A DNA stretch of 64,000 bases, taken from the NCBI RefSeq assembly GCF_001938985.1, contig NZ_MKIN01000028.1:28438-92437 (forward strand), in the 5' to 3' direction. A program made the translations under genes and the position numbers. A model generated the notes under the pieces. The model was given only the letters and a program-made list of their open reading frames with translations. It was not told the DNA's origin and ran no database searches. Below are positions 15,641 to 25,785 of this stretch, piece after piece (the stretch's first letter is position 1; each line of letters starts with the position of its first letter). Source of the stretch: Gillisella taibaishanensis (GTDB taxonomy: Bacteria > Pseudomonadota > Alphaproteobacteria > Rhizobiales > Rhizobiaceae).

Positions 15641-16936
15641 TCACCCAGGCAGCCCGTCGTTTTTTAATGCTGTTTCCTCCGCCGGACGCGTGGGCTGCAT
15701 ACTGTCAACGCCGCGCGCCCGGTCGATCCACCGCATGACCGGCGTGACCGTGATACCATGCATGACGACTGAAAGCAGGATAACGATGAAGACCGTCGCC
15801 CAGATCGTCGGCATACCGGTGAAAGATGCGGCACCTGTCGCAAAGCCCAGATAGTAGATCGAGCCCAGTCCTCGGATACCGAATACGGAGACGATGAGCT
15901 TCTCCGACGCGGGACGCCGACACCCCAAAAGGCTGATCCAGCCCGCCAGCGGCCGGACGACGGCGAGGACGAGCACTGCGACAGCGATGACGCGCCAGTC
16001 CGCCTCCGCGAACAGACCGCCATCTGCGATTACTGCGCCGAAGCAAACCAGCACCACCATCGTCAGCAGCCGCTCGATCTGTTCTCCGAAGTCGTGAAGC
16101 TGGTGGTGGAACGCGCTCTCGCGCTCGACGCTACGCAACGTCAGTGCGGTAACGAAGACCGCGACGAAGCCGTAGCCATGGATGAGCTCGGTCGCACCAT
16201 AGGAAAGGCAGGTGAAACCCAACGCGGCCAGGCCATCGCCCGTCTTCGCAATCCGGCCTGTCTCCGGCACCCTGAACGTGAAATATCCCAGAATGCGACC
16301 AGCCAACCATCCCATGGCGATCCCAGCCACCAGCTTCCAGACAACGTCGAACAGAAGCCAGTTCCCGACCCAGTCCCAAGCAGAACCGGCTTTTGTCATG
16401 GCGACGGCGGCTAGCACGAACGGAAATGACAGCCCGTCGTTCAACCCAGCCTCCGAGGTGAGCGCAAAGCGAATATCGTCCTCTTCGCCTGTCTGTGGAG
16501 GTCCGACCTGGATGTCCGAGGCGAGAACAGGGTCCGTCGGGGCGAGGGCGGCCCCGAGGAGGAGGGCTGAAGCCGACCCAAGACCGAGCATACCCCAGCC
16601 CAGGATGGCGATGGCCCCAATCGACAGAGGCATGGCGATACCGAGCAACCTCCATGTCGTTGTCCAGCTCTTCAAGCCTAAGGGCCGGTCGATTTTGAGA
16701 CCGGCACCCATCAGGGCGACAATGACAACAAACTCGGTGAGGTGTTCGGCCCAAATGGGGTTTTTGATTGGGTTCCATTGAGGAAGAGGAGTGAACGGCG
16801 ACCATGCCACAACGATGCCGATCGCGATGCAGCAGATCGGAAGCGACAATGGCATCCGCTTCAGAAAAAGCGGAAGCCAGGTCGTCAAAAGCACGACGGC
16901 GCCAAATATGAAGAGTGTGACGACGTAGTGGTTCAT
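15641..16936 (-). CDS. cation:proton antiporter (CPA1/NhaP-like)
   Basis: A 431-residue inner-membrane exchanger with about twelve hydrophobic segments. Characteristic segments include GAGLKIDRPL in an early helix, LLLGAALAPTDPVLASD with the family's ion-site acidic residue, FALTSEAGLNDGLSFPFV, and FGIRGLGSIYYLG in the C-terminal half. It would exchange Na+ or K+ for protons. The protein is intact, unlike the relic at 3.5 kb. It ends 40 bases beyond the response-regulator relic and its start lies 163 bases past the transketolase stop, on the same strand. Confidence 0.85.
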   Translation of the reverse strand: MNHYVVTLFIFGAVVLLTTWLPLFLKRMPLSLPICCIAIGIVVAWSPFTPLPQWNPIKNPIWAEHLTEFVVIVALMGAGLKIDRPLGLKSWTTTWRLLGIAMPLSIGAIAILGWGMLGLGSASALLLGAALAPTDPVLASDIQVGPPQTGEEDDIRFALTSEAGLNDGLSFPFVLAAVAMTKAGSAWDWVGNWLLFDVVWKLVAGIAMGWLAGRILGYFTFRVPETGRIAKTGDGLAALGFTCLSYGATELIHGYGFVAVFVTALTLRSVERESAFHHQLHDFGEQIERLLTMVVLVCFGAVIADGGLFAEADWRVIAVAVLVLAVVRPLAGWISLLGCRRPASEKLIVSVFGIRGLGSIYYLGFATGAASFTGMPTIWATVFIVILLSVVMHGITVTPVMRWIDRARGVDSMQPTRPAEETALKNDGLPG

Positions 16937-17099
16937 TGCTGCTCCTTGATATCCGACAACGTCGATCGGGGAGGGCTGTTCCTTAAACGAATACAGGCTG
17001 CCTGCGAGGTGCCCACTGCCTCAAAGGTCCAGATCGAGGAACCGTCGATGATTGGCCGGCGGCGGGCCAACCCCAGCAGGCGGTCTGCCGCAGTGCCGG

Positions 17100-19127
17100 T
17101 CACGCGTGAGCGGCAGCTTTTCGTCCGGCTCTTACAACGGCATCGATGGTAATGTCGAACTTCTTGTAAACATCGTCGATCTTGCCCGACGCACCGAACT
17201 CGTGCATCCCGACGAATTCGCCGTCTAGGCCAAGATACCGGTCCCAGGAATCGCGCACCGCCGCTTCGACGGCCACACGCGCCCGCGTGTCTCCGATGAC
17301 CTCGCGCTGATAACTCGGATCTTGCCGCTCGAACAGCAGACGGCATGGCATCGACACGACTGCCGTCCGAATACCGTCTTTTTGCAAAACATCGCGGGCC
17401 TCGACGGCGAGGTGCAGCTCGGAACCCGTGGCAAAGATTGTCAGCTGTCGTTCGCCGCCCTCTGCATCGAGCAGCACATAGGCGCCTTTCGCCGACAGAT
17501 TCTCCGAAGACCCGTCTTTTCGAAGCATCGGCATTGGCTGGCGCGACAGCGCGATCAGCGCTGCCTCACGCGGAGTATCCAGAATAGCTTCCCAGCATTC
17601 TGCCGTTTCGATCGGATCGCCCGGTCGATAGACGGCGAGCCTCGGAATCGCGCGCAATGCGCTGAGATGCTCGATGGGCTGATGGGTCGGGCCGTCTTCA
17701 CCGAGTCCGATGGAATCATGGGTCATGACGAAGATAGAGCGAACCTCCATCATCGCTGCCAGCCGGATCGATGGCCGGCAATAGTCTGAAAACGTCAGGA
17801 ATGTGCCGCCGTAAGGGATGATCCCGCCATGCAGCGCCAAACCATTCAAGGCCGCCGCCATCCCGTGTTCTCGCACGCCATAATGAATGTAGGAGCCTGC
17901 GAAATCATCAGGCGTAATCTCGACCTGATTTTTCGCTTTGGTATTGTTGGACGGCGTGAGGTCGGCGGAGCCGCCGAGCAGTTCCGGAATGGCGTCATAA
18001 AGGTGGTTGAGGACGATACCGCTCGCCTGACGGGTCGCCAGTTCTTTGTCGGATGTAAGGAGCTCGGCTTTAGCGGCATCGATGGCTGAGCGCCAATCCG
18101 GCGGCAGATCACCCTTCATGCGCCGCGCGAAATCACGGTTTCCGCTGTCTTCGACCGCTTTCGCCCAGTCGGCGCGAGCCGCACGGCCTTTCCTGCCGAT
18201 CGCACGCCAGGCGTCCAGCAGATCCGCCGGGATTTGGAAGGGCGGCGATGACCAGCCAAGGATTTCACGGGCGCCGGCGATCTCGTCTTCACCTGGTGCG
18301 TCACTGTGGGCCTTTTGCGTACCCGCCTTGGTCGGGAAGCCAAACCCGATCACTGTCTTGCAGGCAATCAGGGAAGGGCGGTCCTTTACTTTCTGAGCTT
18401 GCACAATTGCGGCTCGGATGGCGTCGGTATCATGACCATCAATTTCCTGGACGTGCCATCGGGCGGCCTCGAAACGTGCCGGCTGGTTGTCGGATTCCGC
18501 AAGGCTGGTCGCACCATCGATGGAAATCGAATTGTCGTCCCAGAACGCGATCAGCTTGCCGAGTTTCAGGTGACCTGCAAGCGAAATGGCCTCATGGCTG
18601 ATCCCCTCCATTAGGCAGCCATCACCTAGGAACACATAAGTATGGTGATCGACGAGATCATCGCCGAACGAGCTATTCAGGATGCGTTCGCCCAGAGCCA
18701 GACCAACCGAGTTCGCGAGCCCCTGGCCGAGTGGACCGGTGGTGGTCTCGATTCCTGTTGCATGGTGATATTCCGGATGACCGGCAGTGCGACTATCGAT
18801 TTGCCTGAAACGCTTGATCTCTTCGATCGTCATGTCCTCGTATCCGGTTAGATACAGCAAGCTGTAGAGCAGCATCGATCCGTGGCCGTTGGAGATCAGG
18901 AACCGATCCCGATCAAACCAGTGAGGATCGGCTGCATCGAATTTGAGGAATTCGGAAAACAGCACGGTTGCGATATCGGCCATTCCCATCGGCATGCCGG
19001 GGTGGCCGCTCTTGGCCGCCTGGACGGCATCCATTGACAGAAAGCGGATACAATTGGCCATATCGCGCAGATGCTGATCTTTTGGCGCTGGTACGGTCTT
19101 ACGGTCTCGATTGGCGATATCGGACAT
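17100..19127 (-). CDS. tkt: transketolase
   Basis: A 675-residue transketolase, which moves two-carbon units between sugar phosphates in the pentose phosphate pathway using thiamine pyrophosphate. Visible motifs: SGHPGMPMGMAD near the N-terminus, the TPP-binding run beginning VFLGDGCLMEG and ending DDNSISIDG, the pyrimidine-domain GVREHGMAAALNGLALHGG with its catalytic Glu, and THDSIGLGEDGPTHQPIEHL. Length and motifs are normal. The start at 19127 is supported by AAGGAG just upstream. It appears as a single accessory copy rather than in a Calvin or pentose operon; the neighbour genes are an SDR and an antiporter. Confidence 0.95.
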   Translation of the reverse strand: MSDIANRDRKTVPAPKDQHLRDMANCIRFLSMDAVQAAKSGHPGMPMGMADIATVLFSEFLKFDAADPHWFDRDRFLISNGHGSMLLYSLLYLTGYEDMTIEEIKRFRQIDSRTAGHPEYHHATGIETTTGPLGQGLANSVGLALGERILNSSFGDDLVDHHTYVFLGDGCLMEGISHEAISLAGHLKLGKLIAFWDDNSISIDGATSLAESDNQPARFEAARWHVQEIDGHDTDAIRAAIVQAQKVKDRPSLIACKTVIGFGFPTKAGTQKAHSDAPGEDEIAGAREILGWSSPPFQIPADLLDAWRAIGRKGRAARADWAKAVEDSGNRDFARRMKGDLPPDWRSAIDAAKAELLTSDKELATRQASGIVLNHLYDAIPELLGGSADLTPSNNTKAKNQVEITPDDFAGSYIHYGVREHGMAAALNGLALHGGIIPYGGTFLTFSDYCRPSIRLAAMMEVRSIFVMTHDSIGLGEDGPTHQPIEHLSALRAIPRLAVYRPGDPIETAECWEAILDTPREAALIALSRQPMPMLRKDGSSENLSAKGAYVLLDAEGGERQLTIFATGSELHLAVEARDVLQKDGIRTAVVSMPCRLLFERQDPSYQREVIGDTRARVAVEAAVRDSWDRYLGLDGEFVGMHEFGASGKIDDVYKKFDITIDAVVRAGRKAAAHA

Positions 19128-19305
19128 AATCACTCCTTTTGCCTGCCTGCGCCTGCAATCCTTGGAACGATGCAGATTGCAAGCATTGCTAGTGCTCTGG
19201 TGTCTTGATGATGCGAGGTGTTGAACGAAGCGGCGGAGCGCGAGTTCCCCAAATCGGGCTCTTCTTCCGATGGAGCGAGGCTGCCACCTACGCAACTGAC
19301 GCTGC

Positions 19306-20100
19306 CTACTCTGTCATTTTATCGGCACGCTTCAGCGCTTTACTGCGGGGTTGTCCATTGGATGCGGAAATCCCGCCATCGACAGGCAAATTGACGCCAG
19401 TCACAAAGCGAGCGTCGTCGCTGGCTAGAAATGCAATGACAGCCGCCACGTCCTCTGGTTTTCCGGGTCCTTGTAGGGCGAACCGCTCATTGAATTTCGC
19501 AATGACCTTGTCGTCGCCCATCATATCCTCGGTCATCCCGGTGCGCGTCAGGCTGGGGCAGACGGCGTTTACCCGAATGCCATCCTTGCCGTGATCCATG
19601 GCCATTGCACGGGTTAAGTTGGTGACCGCTCCCTTGGCAGCGTTGTAGGCTGCCATCCCCCAGTCGCCCCCCGTCCCGGAGACGGAACTAACATTGACGA
19701 TCGATCCCTTCGATGCCTTGAGATGTGGAATGGCGGCGCGGGATGCATAAAAGACGCCGTCCAGATCGGTCGCCATGACCTTGCGCCAATCGTCCGAAGA
19801 CAGCGATCCGACATCGCCCTGTGCGACGACGCCAGCATTGTTGACCAGTACGTCGAGACGACCTGCCTTCTTTGTCGTCTGAGCCACAAGGCTTGCGACA
19901 TCATCCTCGTTCGAAATATCGGCCTCAACGATCGTCACCTTGTCGACAGGGTAGGGCTTTGCGACAGCCTCAAGCTTGGATTTCGTCCGCCCCACCAGCG
20001 TCACGAACGCGCCCTCACCGAGGAAACGCTCGGCGGTTGCCTTGCCGATACCCGAGCCGGCACCCGTGACGATGACGACCTTGTCCGCGAAACGCTGCAT
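19306..20100 (-). CDS. short-chain dehydrogenase/reductase
   Basis: A 264-residue classical SDR. The cofactor motif TGAGSGIGKAT lies at residues 13-23, NNAG near 92, the catalytic Ser in VNVSSVSGTGG and the YxxxK pair in AAYNAAKGA. The C-terminus ends with the usual VTGVNLPVDGG followed by a polar extension. It oxidises or reduces an unknown alcohol or ketone with NAD(P). The start at 20100 has AAGGAGAATT directly upstream. It precedes the transketolase on the same strand with a 178-base gap. Confidence 0.9.
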   Translation of the reverse strand: MQRFADKVVIVTGAGSGIGKATAERFLGEGAFVTLVGRTKSKLEAVAKPYPVDKVTIVEADISNEDDVASLVAQTTKKAGRLDVLVNNAGVVAQGDVGSLSSDDWRKVMATDLDGVFYASRAAIPHLKASKGSIVNVSSVSGTGGDWGMAAYNAAKGAVTNLTRAMAMDHGKDGIRVNAVCPSLTRTGMTEDMMGDDKVIAKFNERFALQGPGKPEDVAAVIAFLASDDARFVTGVNLPVDGGISASNGQPRSKALKRADKMTE

Positions 20101-20674
20101 GGAATTCTCCTTGTAAATGCAATGGCCTCCCAAGGCTGGAACGGGTCGGCCTCGAATTATGTTCCAGAGCTTTCAGCACCGCTCTTCCAGGATTTCGCAC
20201 GCTGCCGGACCGCTAGCCACCGCTCCCGTTCGAGGATGATCCCGGCTGCAGCGGCAAGGCCTGCCGGATTGATCGGAGCGTTTTGTCAGAGGCCCCGTGA
20301 ATAACTAGCGTGGGGTGGTGAAGGCCTTGAGGTCGGGCCTGAAATCGGTCCTGCCGAGCGCACACACAATCGACAGGCACCCCCGCAGACATGGTCGGCA
20401 GACCACGTTGGGGGCGTCGGTCCTGATAGCCCGGATCCAGACCAGAACGAAGGCGTGCGGCCGGCGGACCTCAATACCGAAAATGACCAGGGCGCAGGTT
20501 AAATGCGCTCGGCCCAGCTAATGCGACGGTCCAGCGGCGCTTCAAGCTGGTGAAGGGCCTAGAAGGCAAGACGAACCCACGTCGGAATTGATCTCGAGGA
20601 AATCCACCGGCGGAACAATTGCTACCAGCGATGGGTTACCCTTGCTCCAAGAACAACAGAAGGAGGAAACGACC
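20101..20674. other. 574-base region without a recognisable gene
   Basis: Short open stretches exist on both strands, but none shows a known domain or sustained coding character. On the plus strand one ends RFKLVKGLEGKTNPRRN-stop near 20590, possibly the tail of a lost gene. The last 70 bases must hold the promoter of the PRC-barrel gene. Confidence 0.4.
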
Positions 20675-20971
20675 ATGAACCATGCCAATCATGTAAAACT
20701 CGCCCAGACTGAGCTCACCCCCGCTATTCTCGAGGGCGCGACAATCTATGGAGCCGACGATCATAAGGTCGGCAAGCTCGACCATATTCACGGAGCCGGC
20801 ACTGGCGGCCGCGCCGTCATCGACGTCGGTGGCTTCCTTGGGATCGGCGCCAAGCCGGTCGCCGTGCCACTGGTTGATCTCCAGTTCATGCGCGACGAGG
20901 ACGGTGACGTCCACGCGGTGACGACTTGGACCAAGGACCAGCTCAAGGACATGCCCGAACACAAGGAATGA
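20675..20971 (+). CDS. PRC-barrel domain protein
   Basis: A 98-residue cytosolic protein made of a single PRC-barrel. GATIYGADDHKVGKLDHIH begins the barrel, and FLGIGAKPVAVPLVDLQF is the conserved second half. Rhizobia carry several such stand-alone proteins; they are often stress-linked but have no defined biochemical role. AGGAGGA lies nine bases before the ATG, a very strong ribosome site. An intrinsic terminator follows 22 bases after the stop, so it is probably monocistronic. Confidence 0.85.
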   Translation: MNHANHVKLAQTELTPAILEGATIYGADDHKVGKLDHIHGAGTGGRAVIDVGGFLGIGAKPVAVPLVDLQFMRDEDGDVHAVTTWTKDQLKDMPEHKE

Positions 20972-20992
20972 TAGAGTTTAGGCCTGAAACGC

Positions 20993-21022
20993 GAGCCCGG
21001 TTGTCACGCCGGGCTCTTCTTC
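20993..21022 (+). terminator. Rho-independent terminator of the PRC-barrel gene
   Basis: GAGCCCGG at 20993-21000 pairs with CCGGGCTC at 21009-21016 across an 8-base loop, followed by the T-rich TTCTTCG. Confidence 0.8.
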
Positions 21023-21049
21023 GTGCCGCGCAGATGACGGAGAATACCA

Positions 21050-21172
21050 ATGACGACTAATCCGACGACTGCCTATCCCAAACCGCCTTTCGGCAAGCCA
21101 ACGCAACCATTTCCCGGCCTTGCTGGTCTAGTTTCGGCAGCAGGTGAAAAACATCTTACCGAGCAGGCCTAA
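21050..21172 (+). pseudogene. 40-residue ORF resembling the N-terminus of a YghA-type SDR
   Basis: An ATG preceded by CGGAGAA opens a 40-codon frame containing YPKPPFGKPTQPFPGLAG. This resembles the proline-rich leader that precedes the Rossmann fold in YghA/glucose-dehydrogenase-like SDRs. Nothing of the Rossmann domain follows, so it is either a truncated relic or a small peptide gene. Too short to decide. Confidence 0.4.
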
Positions 21173-21309
21173 CGCCACACTCGTCCCGTTGACAGGGAAC
21201 CATCGAAAAACCAGCGCGTTCCCGATTTCTGTGGTTGGGGTGCGGGTGGTCTTACGTCGGAGGATCCGGCCAAGCTCCCACGGAGAGCGAGGATGACAGG
21301 AACTTGCGC

Positions 21310-22287
21310 ATGATCATCGGATATCACGCATCTCATGAGCAGTTTGCGCCCCGCGAACTTTTATCATACGTGCAAGCTGCGGAACATGCGGGTTTTCAGG
21401 CCATCATGACTTCCGATCACATCGCACCATGGCTGAGCCATCAGGGTAATTCCGGGAACAACTGGGCGTGGCTTGGTGCTGCTATGGCCAAAACGTCGCT
21501 TCCATTCGGCAGTTTGGCAATCCCAGGCGGCTGGCGATATCACCCCGCCGTCCTGGCGCATCTCATCGGAACGATCAGCGAAATGTTTCCCAATCGATTG
21601 CGCTGGATCGCAATGGGGAGCGGAGAGGCTCTCAACGAACATGTCGTCGGCTGCGGCTGGCCCGCCAAGGCAGAACGCAATGCGCGCCTTCTCGCGGGCA
21701 CCGAGATTGTCCGTGGCCTTCTGCGCGGTGAAGAGGTTGATCGGTGTGATCCTTGGTTTGCTGTTGACAAGGCACGCCTGTGGTCGGCTCCGGCTAAGCC
21801 ACCGGCCCTGTTGGCCGCTGCATTGTCGAAGGAGACCGCGCAATGGGCGGGCGGATGGTCCGATGGACTGGTTACGATCAACAAGCCGAAGCAGAAACTC
21901 GTCGATATGAGGGAGGCCTATCGCCTTGGTGGCGGTGAGGATAAGCCGCTGGCACTGCAGATACAAATTAGCTGGGCCGAGACCGAAACCGAGGCGAGGG
22001 CGGCGGCGTGGAAGGAATGGCGCAACGCAGCCTTGCCGCCCGTTTCCCTTTCAGACCTTCCAATGCCTGAGGATTTTGAGAGGGCCACGCAGCACGTTCA
22101 GCCCGATGACATCGATGCAGTCATCCCGCTTGTCACGAGACCGGACAGGCTGATCGAGCTCATCTCGGTAGCCGAAGCCTGCGGCTTCGGGGAGGTGTTT
22201 GTCCACAACGTCTCTCGCGACCAAATGGGCTTCCTCGACTTCATGAAGCGTCAGGTGCTTCCCGTCCTATGCGCATTCGACACCTGA
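21310..22287 (+). CDS. LLM-class flavin-dependent oxidoreductase (TIGR03885-like)
   Basis: A 325-residue luciferase-like protein. It opens MIIGYHASHEQFAPRELL and contains AEHAGFQAIMTSDHIAPW, then MGSGEALNEHVVG, features I associate with the probable non-F420 flavin oxidoreductases of TIGR03885. The reaction is unknown; the fold binds FMN. The start at 21310 removes a 25-residue extension that lacks homology. It ends 62 bases before a GH13 gene and is followed by a second GH13 gene on the same strand, so a three-gene operon is likely. Confidence 0.8.
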   Translation: MIIGYHASHEQFAPRELLSYVQAAEHAGFQAIMTSDHIAPWLSHQGNSGNNWAWLGAAMAKTSLPFGSLAIPGGWRYHPAVLAHLIGTISEMFPNRLRWIAMGSGEALNEHVVGCGWPAKAERNARLLAGTEIVRGLLRGEEVDRCDPWFAVDKARLWSAPAKPPALLAAALSKETAQWAGGWSDGLVTINKPKQKLVDMREAYRLGGGEDKPLALQIQISWAETETEARAAAWKEWRNAALPPVSLSDLPMPEDFERATQHVQPDDIDAVIPLVTRPDRLIELISVAEACGFGEVFVHNVSRDQMGFLDFMKRQVLPVLCAFDT

Positions 22288-22349
22288 CTATCGGCGGAAC
22301 ACCGTCACGCTGAGTGCCTGCAGATGATTTTTTGAGAAGGAAAGCGACC

Positions 22350-24011
22350 TTGATTAACGACCTCTGGTACAAGAACGCCGTCGTATACTGCCTATCCGTG
22401 GAGACTTTCATGGATGCCAACGGTGACGGAGTGGGCGATTTCCAGGGTCTTCAACGACGGCTGGATTATCTGTCCGGCCTCGGCGTCAATGCCATCTGGC
22501 TGATGCCGTTTCAAGCCTCGCCAGGTCTCGATGATGGCTACGACGTTTCCGACTATTACAACATCGATCCCCGATACGGCACGCTCGGCGATTTCGTCGA
22601 ATTTACCCATAGTGCCAAGCAACGAGGTATTCGGGTGCTGATCGATCTCGTCGTCAATCACACGTCCGATCAGCATCCTTGGTTCAAGCAGGCCTGCGCC
22701 GACAAGAGTTCTCGATATAGGGACTGGTACGTATGGTCCGAGAAGAAGCCGGAAAATGCTGATGAGGGCATGGTCTTTCCCGGTGTACAGAAGACCACAT
22801 GGACACGGGACGAAAAGTCCGGCGAATACTATTTTCACCGCTTCTTCAAATTCCAACCTGATCTCAACACCGGCAATCCGTATGTCCAGGCGGAAATTCT
22901 CAAGATCATGGGTTTCTGGATACAGCTCGGCGTATCAGGTTTTCGCATGGACGCCGTTCCCTTCGTGATTGCCGAAAAAGGCGCAGATGTGAAGGCATCG
23001 AAGCCGCAGTTCGATCTGCTGCGCCGTTTCCGCGAGTTCCTGCAGTGGCGAAAGGGTGACAGCATCATCCTGGCAGAGGCCAATGTCGTGCCCAAGGAAA
23101 ACCTGCAATATTTCGGCGATGACGGCGACCGCATGCAGATGATGTTCAATTTCCACGTCAATCAGGCTCTGTTTTACGCGCTTGCAAGTGCCGATACCCG
23201 CCCCCTCGCCAAGGCGATGAACGAGACCCGCGAGCGACCGCAAACGGGGCAATGGGGAATATTCCTGCGAAACCACGACGAACTCGACCTCGGCCGGCTG
23301 ACGGAAAAACAGCGGCAAGCCGTGTTTTCGGCTTTCGGCCCGGACAAGGACATGCAGCTCTATGATCGCGGGATACGCCGTCGCCTGGCGCCGATGCTAG
23401 GCGGCGATCCCAGGCGTCTCAAGCTTGCCTATAGCCTGATGTATTCGCTACCGGGCACGCCGGTGCTGCGATATGGCGACGAGATCGGCATGGGAGACGA
23501 TCTTGCATTGGAGGAGCGCAACTGCGCCCGCACGCCCATGCAATGGTCAACCGAGCCGCACGGCGGCTTCACCAAGGCGGAAAAACCCGTCCTGCCAGTC
23601 ATCAACGAAGGTCCATACGGGTTCGAACACGTCAATGTCGCGGCGCAGCGGCGGGACCCGGAATCGATGCTGAACTGGACGGAACGGATGATCCGTATGC
23701 GAAAAGAAGCCCCAGAAATCGGCTGGGGAACCTTCAGCGTTCTTGATTGCGGCGATACCGGCGTGCTGGCGATGCGCTATGACTGGCGCAACAATGCCGT
23801 TGTCATCATTCACAATCTCCATGACAAGCCGGTCGAGATCACGTTCGATCCCGGCGTAGGGGACAGTGGACACGTCCTGATCGACATCGCCGACGGCGGC
23901 GACAGCACGGCTGACGAGAAAGGCCGGCATAACATGGTACTCGAGCCATTCGGTTATCGCTGGTACCGCGCAGGCGGGCTCGATTACCTCCTCAAGAGAA
24001 GCGACATCTGA
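22350..24011 (+). CDS. GH13 alpha-amylase family protein (trehalose-synthase-like)
   Basis: A 553-residue glycoside-hydrolase-13 enzyme. The (beta/alpha)8 barrel starts at DLWYKNAVVYCLSVETFMD. The four conserved regions are visible: DLVVNHTSDQHPWF, GVSGFRMDAVPF with the nucleophile Asp, ILAEANV with the acid/base Glu, and FLRNHDELDL with the transition-state Asp. An all-beta C-terminal domain follows residue 460. It is closest to the trehalose-synthase/maltosyl branch, but product specificity is not provable. The TTG at 22350 has GAGAAGGAAAG upstream and gives the usual N-terminus; a GTG at 22314 is an alternative. Confidence 0.85.
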   Translation: MINDLWYKNAVVYCLSVETFMDANGDGVGDFQGLQRRLDYLSGLGVNAIWLMPFQASPGLDDGYDVSDYYNIDPRYGTLGDFVEFTHSAKQRGIRVLIDLVVNHTSDQHPWFKQACADKSSRYRDWYVWSEKKPENADEGMVFPGVQKTTWTRDEKSGEYYFHRFFKFQPDLNTGNPYVQAEILKIMGFWIQLGVSGFRMDAVPFVIAEKGADVKASKPQFDLLRRFREFLQWRKGDSIILAEANVVPKENLQYFGDDGDRMQMMFNFHVNQALFYALASADTRPLAKAMNETRERPQTGQWGIFLRNHDELDLGRLTEKQRQAVFSAFGPDKDMQLYDRGIRRRLAPMLGGDPRRLKLAYSLMYSLPGTPVLRYGDEIGMGDDLALEERNCARTPMQWSTEPHGGFTKAEKPVLPVINEGPYGFEHVNVAAQRRDPESMLNWTERMIRMRKEAPEIGWGTFSVLDCGDTGVLAMRYDWRNNAVVIIHNLHDKPVEITFDPGVGDSGHVLIDIADGGDSTADEKGRHNMVLEPFGYRWYRAGGLDYLLKRSDI

Positions 24012-24117
24012 CCGCTCATCGGAACCTCGGCCTAGCTCTGCCGTTGCCCGATCAGGCGAAGACGCAGCTCTTGCCATCCGTCATTCCGCCAGCCGGCTCA
24101 AACCCGCGAGATCCGAA

Positions 24118-25785
24118 ATGCCTGTAATTGCTCCCGACAATCCGGTTCACGATATCAAGTGGTGGCACACCGCGACCGTTTACCAGGTCTACCCGCGCAG
24201 CTTCTGCGACTCGGATGGCGACGGCATCGGCGACATCCCCGGCATCACGTCGCGGCTGGATTATCTGCAGCAGCTGGGCATAGACATCATCTGGCTCTCG
24301 CCCATCTACCAGTCGCCCATGGACGACAACGGCTACGATATTTCGGACTATCGTGGGGTCGCGCCGGAATTCGGGACGCTCGAGGATTTCGATCGGCTGG
24401 TGTCCAAGGCAAGGGCGCGCGGGATCGGTATCATTCTCGATCTCGTGGTCAATCACACATCGGATGAACATCCGTGGTTCCTGCAGTCGCGCCAGAGCAC
24501 CGACAACCCGTTCCGCGATTTTTACATCTGGCGCAAGCCGGCCGATAACGGCGGGCCGCCCAATGACCTGCAATCCTCGTTCGGTGGGCCGGCCTGGACG
24601 CTGGACCCGACGACTGGCGAATATTATCTGCACCTGTTCTCGCGTCGGCAGCCCGATCTCAACTGGGAAAACCCGAAGGTCCGCGCTGAAATCTACGCGA
24701 TGATGAACTGGTGGCTGGATCGCGGAATTGCAGGTTTCCGCATGGACGTCATCGATTATATCGGCAAGCAGGTCGACCGACAGGTGGTTACGGACGGACC
24801 CCACCTCCACGACTATCTCCAGGAAATGAATGCCAGCACCTTCGGTGACCGCGACATCCTGACGGTCGGCGAGACATGGAGCGCCACGCCGGGATCTGCG
24901 CTACTGTATTCGGGGAGGGACCGCAAGGAACTATCCATGGTATTTCAGTTCGAACATGTGACCCAGCAATGGGACGCGGTTTTCGGAAAATGGCGCCCCA
25001 AGCCGTTTGATCTCGCAGGCTTGAAGGAAGTCTTCGGCAAGTGGCAACTGGCGCTAGCAAACGACGGCTGGAACGCGTTGTTCTGGGGCAATCACGACCT
25101 TCCCCGCGCCGTTTCCCGTTACGGCGATGCGGTCGGCTACCACAGCCAATCCGCAAAAATGCTGGCGACGGTGCTGCATCTGTTGAAAGGAACGCCCTTC
25201 GTCTATCAGGGCGAGGAGATTGGCATGACGAACATGCCGTTCACCTCGATCAATCAGTATCGCGACATAGAGACACTGAACATGTATCGGCTGCAAATGG
25301 AGGCCGGGCTGTCACCTGAAGAGTTCATCCGAGGTGCCAACGAAAGTGGGCGCGACAACGCGCGCACGCCGATGCAGTGGAGCGCCGCACCGCATGGTGG
25401 TTTTTCCTCGGGAACGCCGTGGATTGAAGTGAACCCCAATTACCTTAACGTCAATGCCGAGACGGCGATGACCAACGAGGCTTCGATATGGAATCATTAC
25501 CGCAAGCTCATCGCGCTGCGTAAAGCGCACCCGGTTGTCGTCTACGGTCACTACCAGCCGTGGCTCGAACAGCATCCGGATGTCTACGTATATACCCGCA
25601 CGCTCGATGAGGTCCGGCTTATTGTTGTCGCGAGTTTCAAACCAGTGGAGATCCGTCTCAAAATGCCGAGGGAACTCATTGCGCGCGGTGATTGCCTTAT
25701 CTGGAACTACGACCCCATCGTGAGTATCGAGGCCGAGCTGGTTCTCAGACCTTATGAAGCCATCGGCCTTCTGACCGGAACGTAA
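24118..25785 (+). CDS. GH13 alpha-glucosidase (oligo-1,6-glucosidase-like)
   Basis: A 555-residue cytosolic exo-acting alpha-glucosidase. It begins WWHTATVYQVYPRSFCDSDG, typical of the AglA/MalL/TreC branch. It carries DLVVNHTSDEHPWF, GIAGFRMDVIDY (nucleophile), LTVGETWSA (acid/base) and LFWGNHDLPR. Length matches the family. It lies 106 bases after the trehalose-synthase-like gene on the same strand, so the pair probably converts or degrades maltose, trehalose or related oligosaccharides together. Confidence 0.9.
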   Translation: MPVIAPDNPVHDIKWWHTATVYQVYPRSFCDSDGDGIGDIPGITSRLDYLQQLGIDIIWLSPIYQSPMDDNGYDISDYRGVAPEFGTLEDFDRLVSKARARGIGIILDLVVNHTSDEHPWFLQSRQSTDNPFRDFYIWRKPADNGGPPNDLQSSFGGPAWTLDPTTGEYYLHLFSRRQPDLNWENPKVRAEIYAMMNWWLDRGIAGFRMDVIDYIGKQVDRQVVTDGPHLHDYLQEMNASTFGDRDILTVGETWSATPGSALLYSGRDRKELSMVFQFEHVTQQWDAVFGKWRPKPFDLAGLKEVFGKWQLALANDGWNALFWGNHDLPRAVSRYGDAVGYHSQSAKMLATVLHLLKGTPFVYQGEEIGMTNMPFTSINQYRDIETLNMYRLQMEAGLSPEEFIRGANESGRDNARTPMQWSAAPHGGFSSGTPWIEVNPNYLNVNAETAMTNEASIWNHYRKLIALRKAHPVVVYGHYQPWLEQHPDVYVYTRTLDEVRLIVVASFKPVEIRLKMPRELIARGDCLIWNYDPIVSIEAELVLRPYEAIGLLTGT

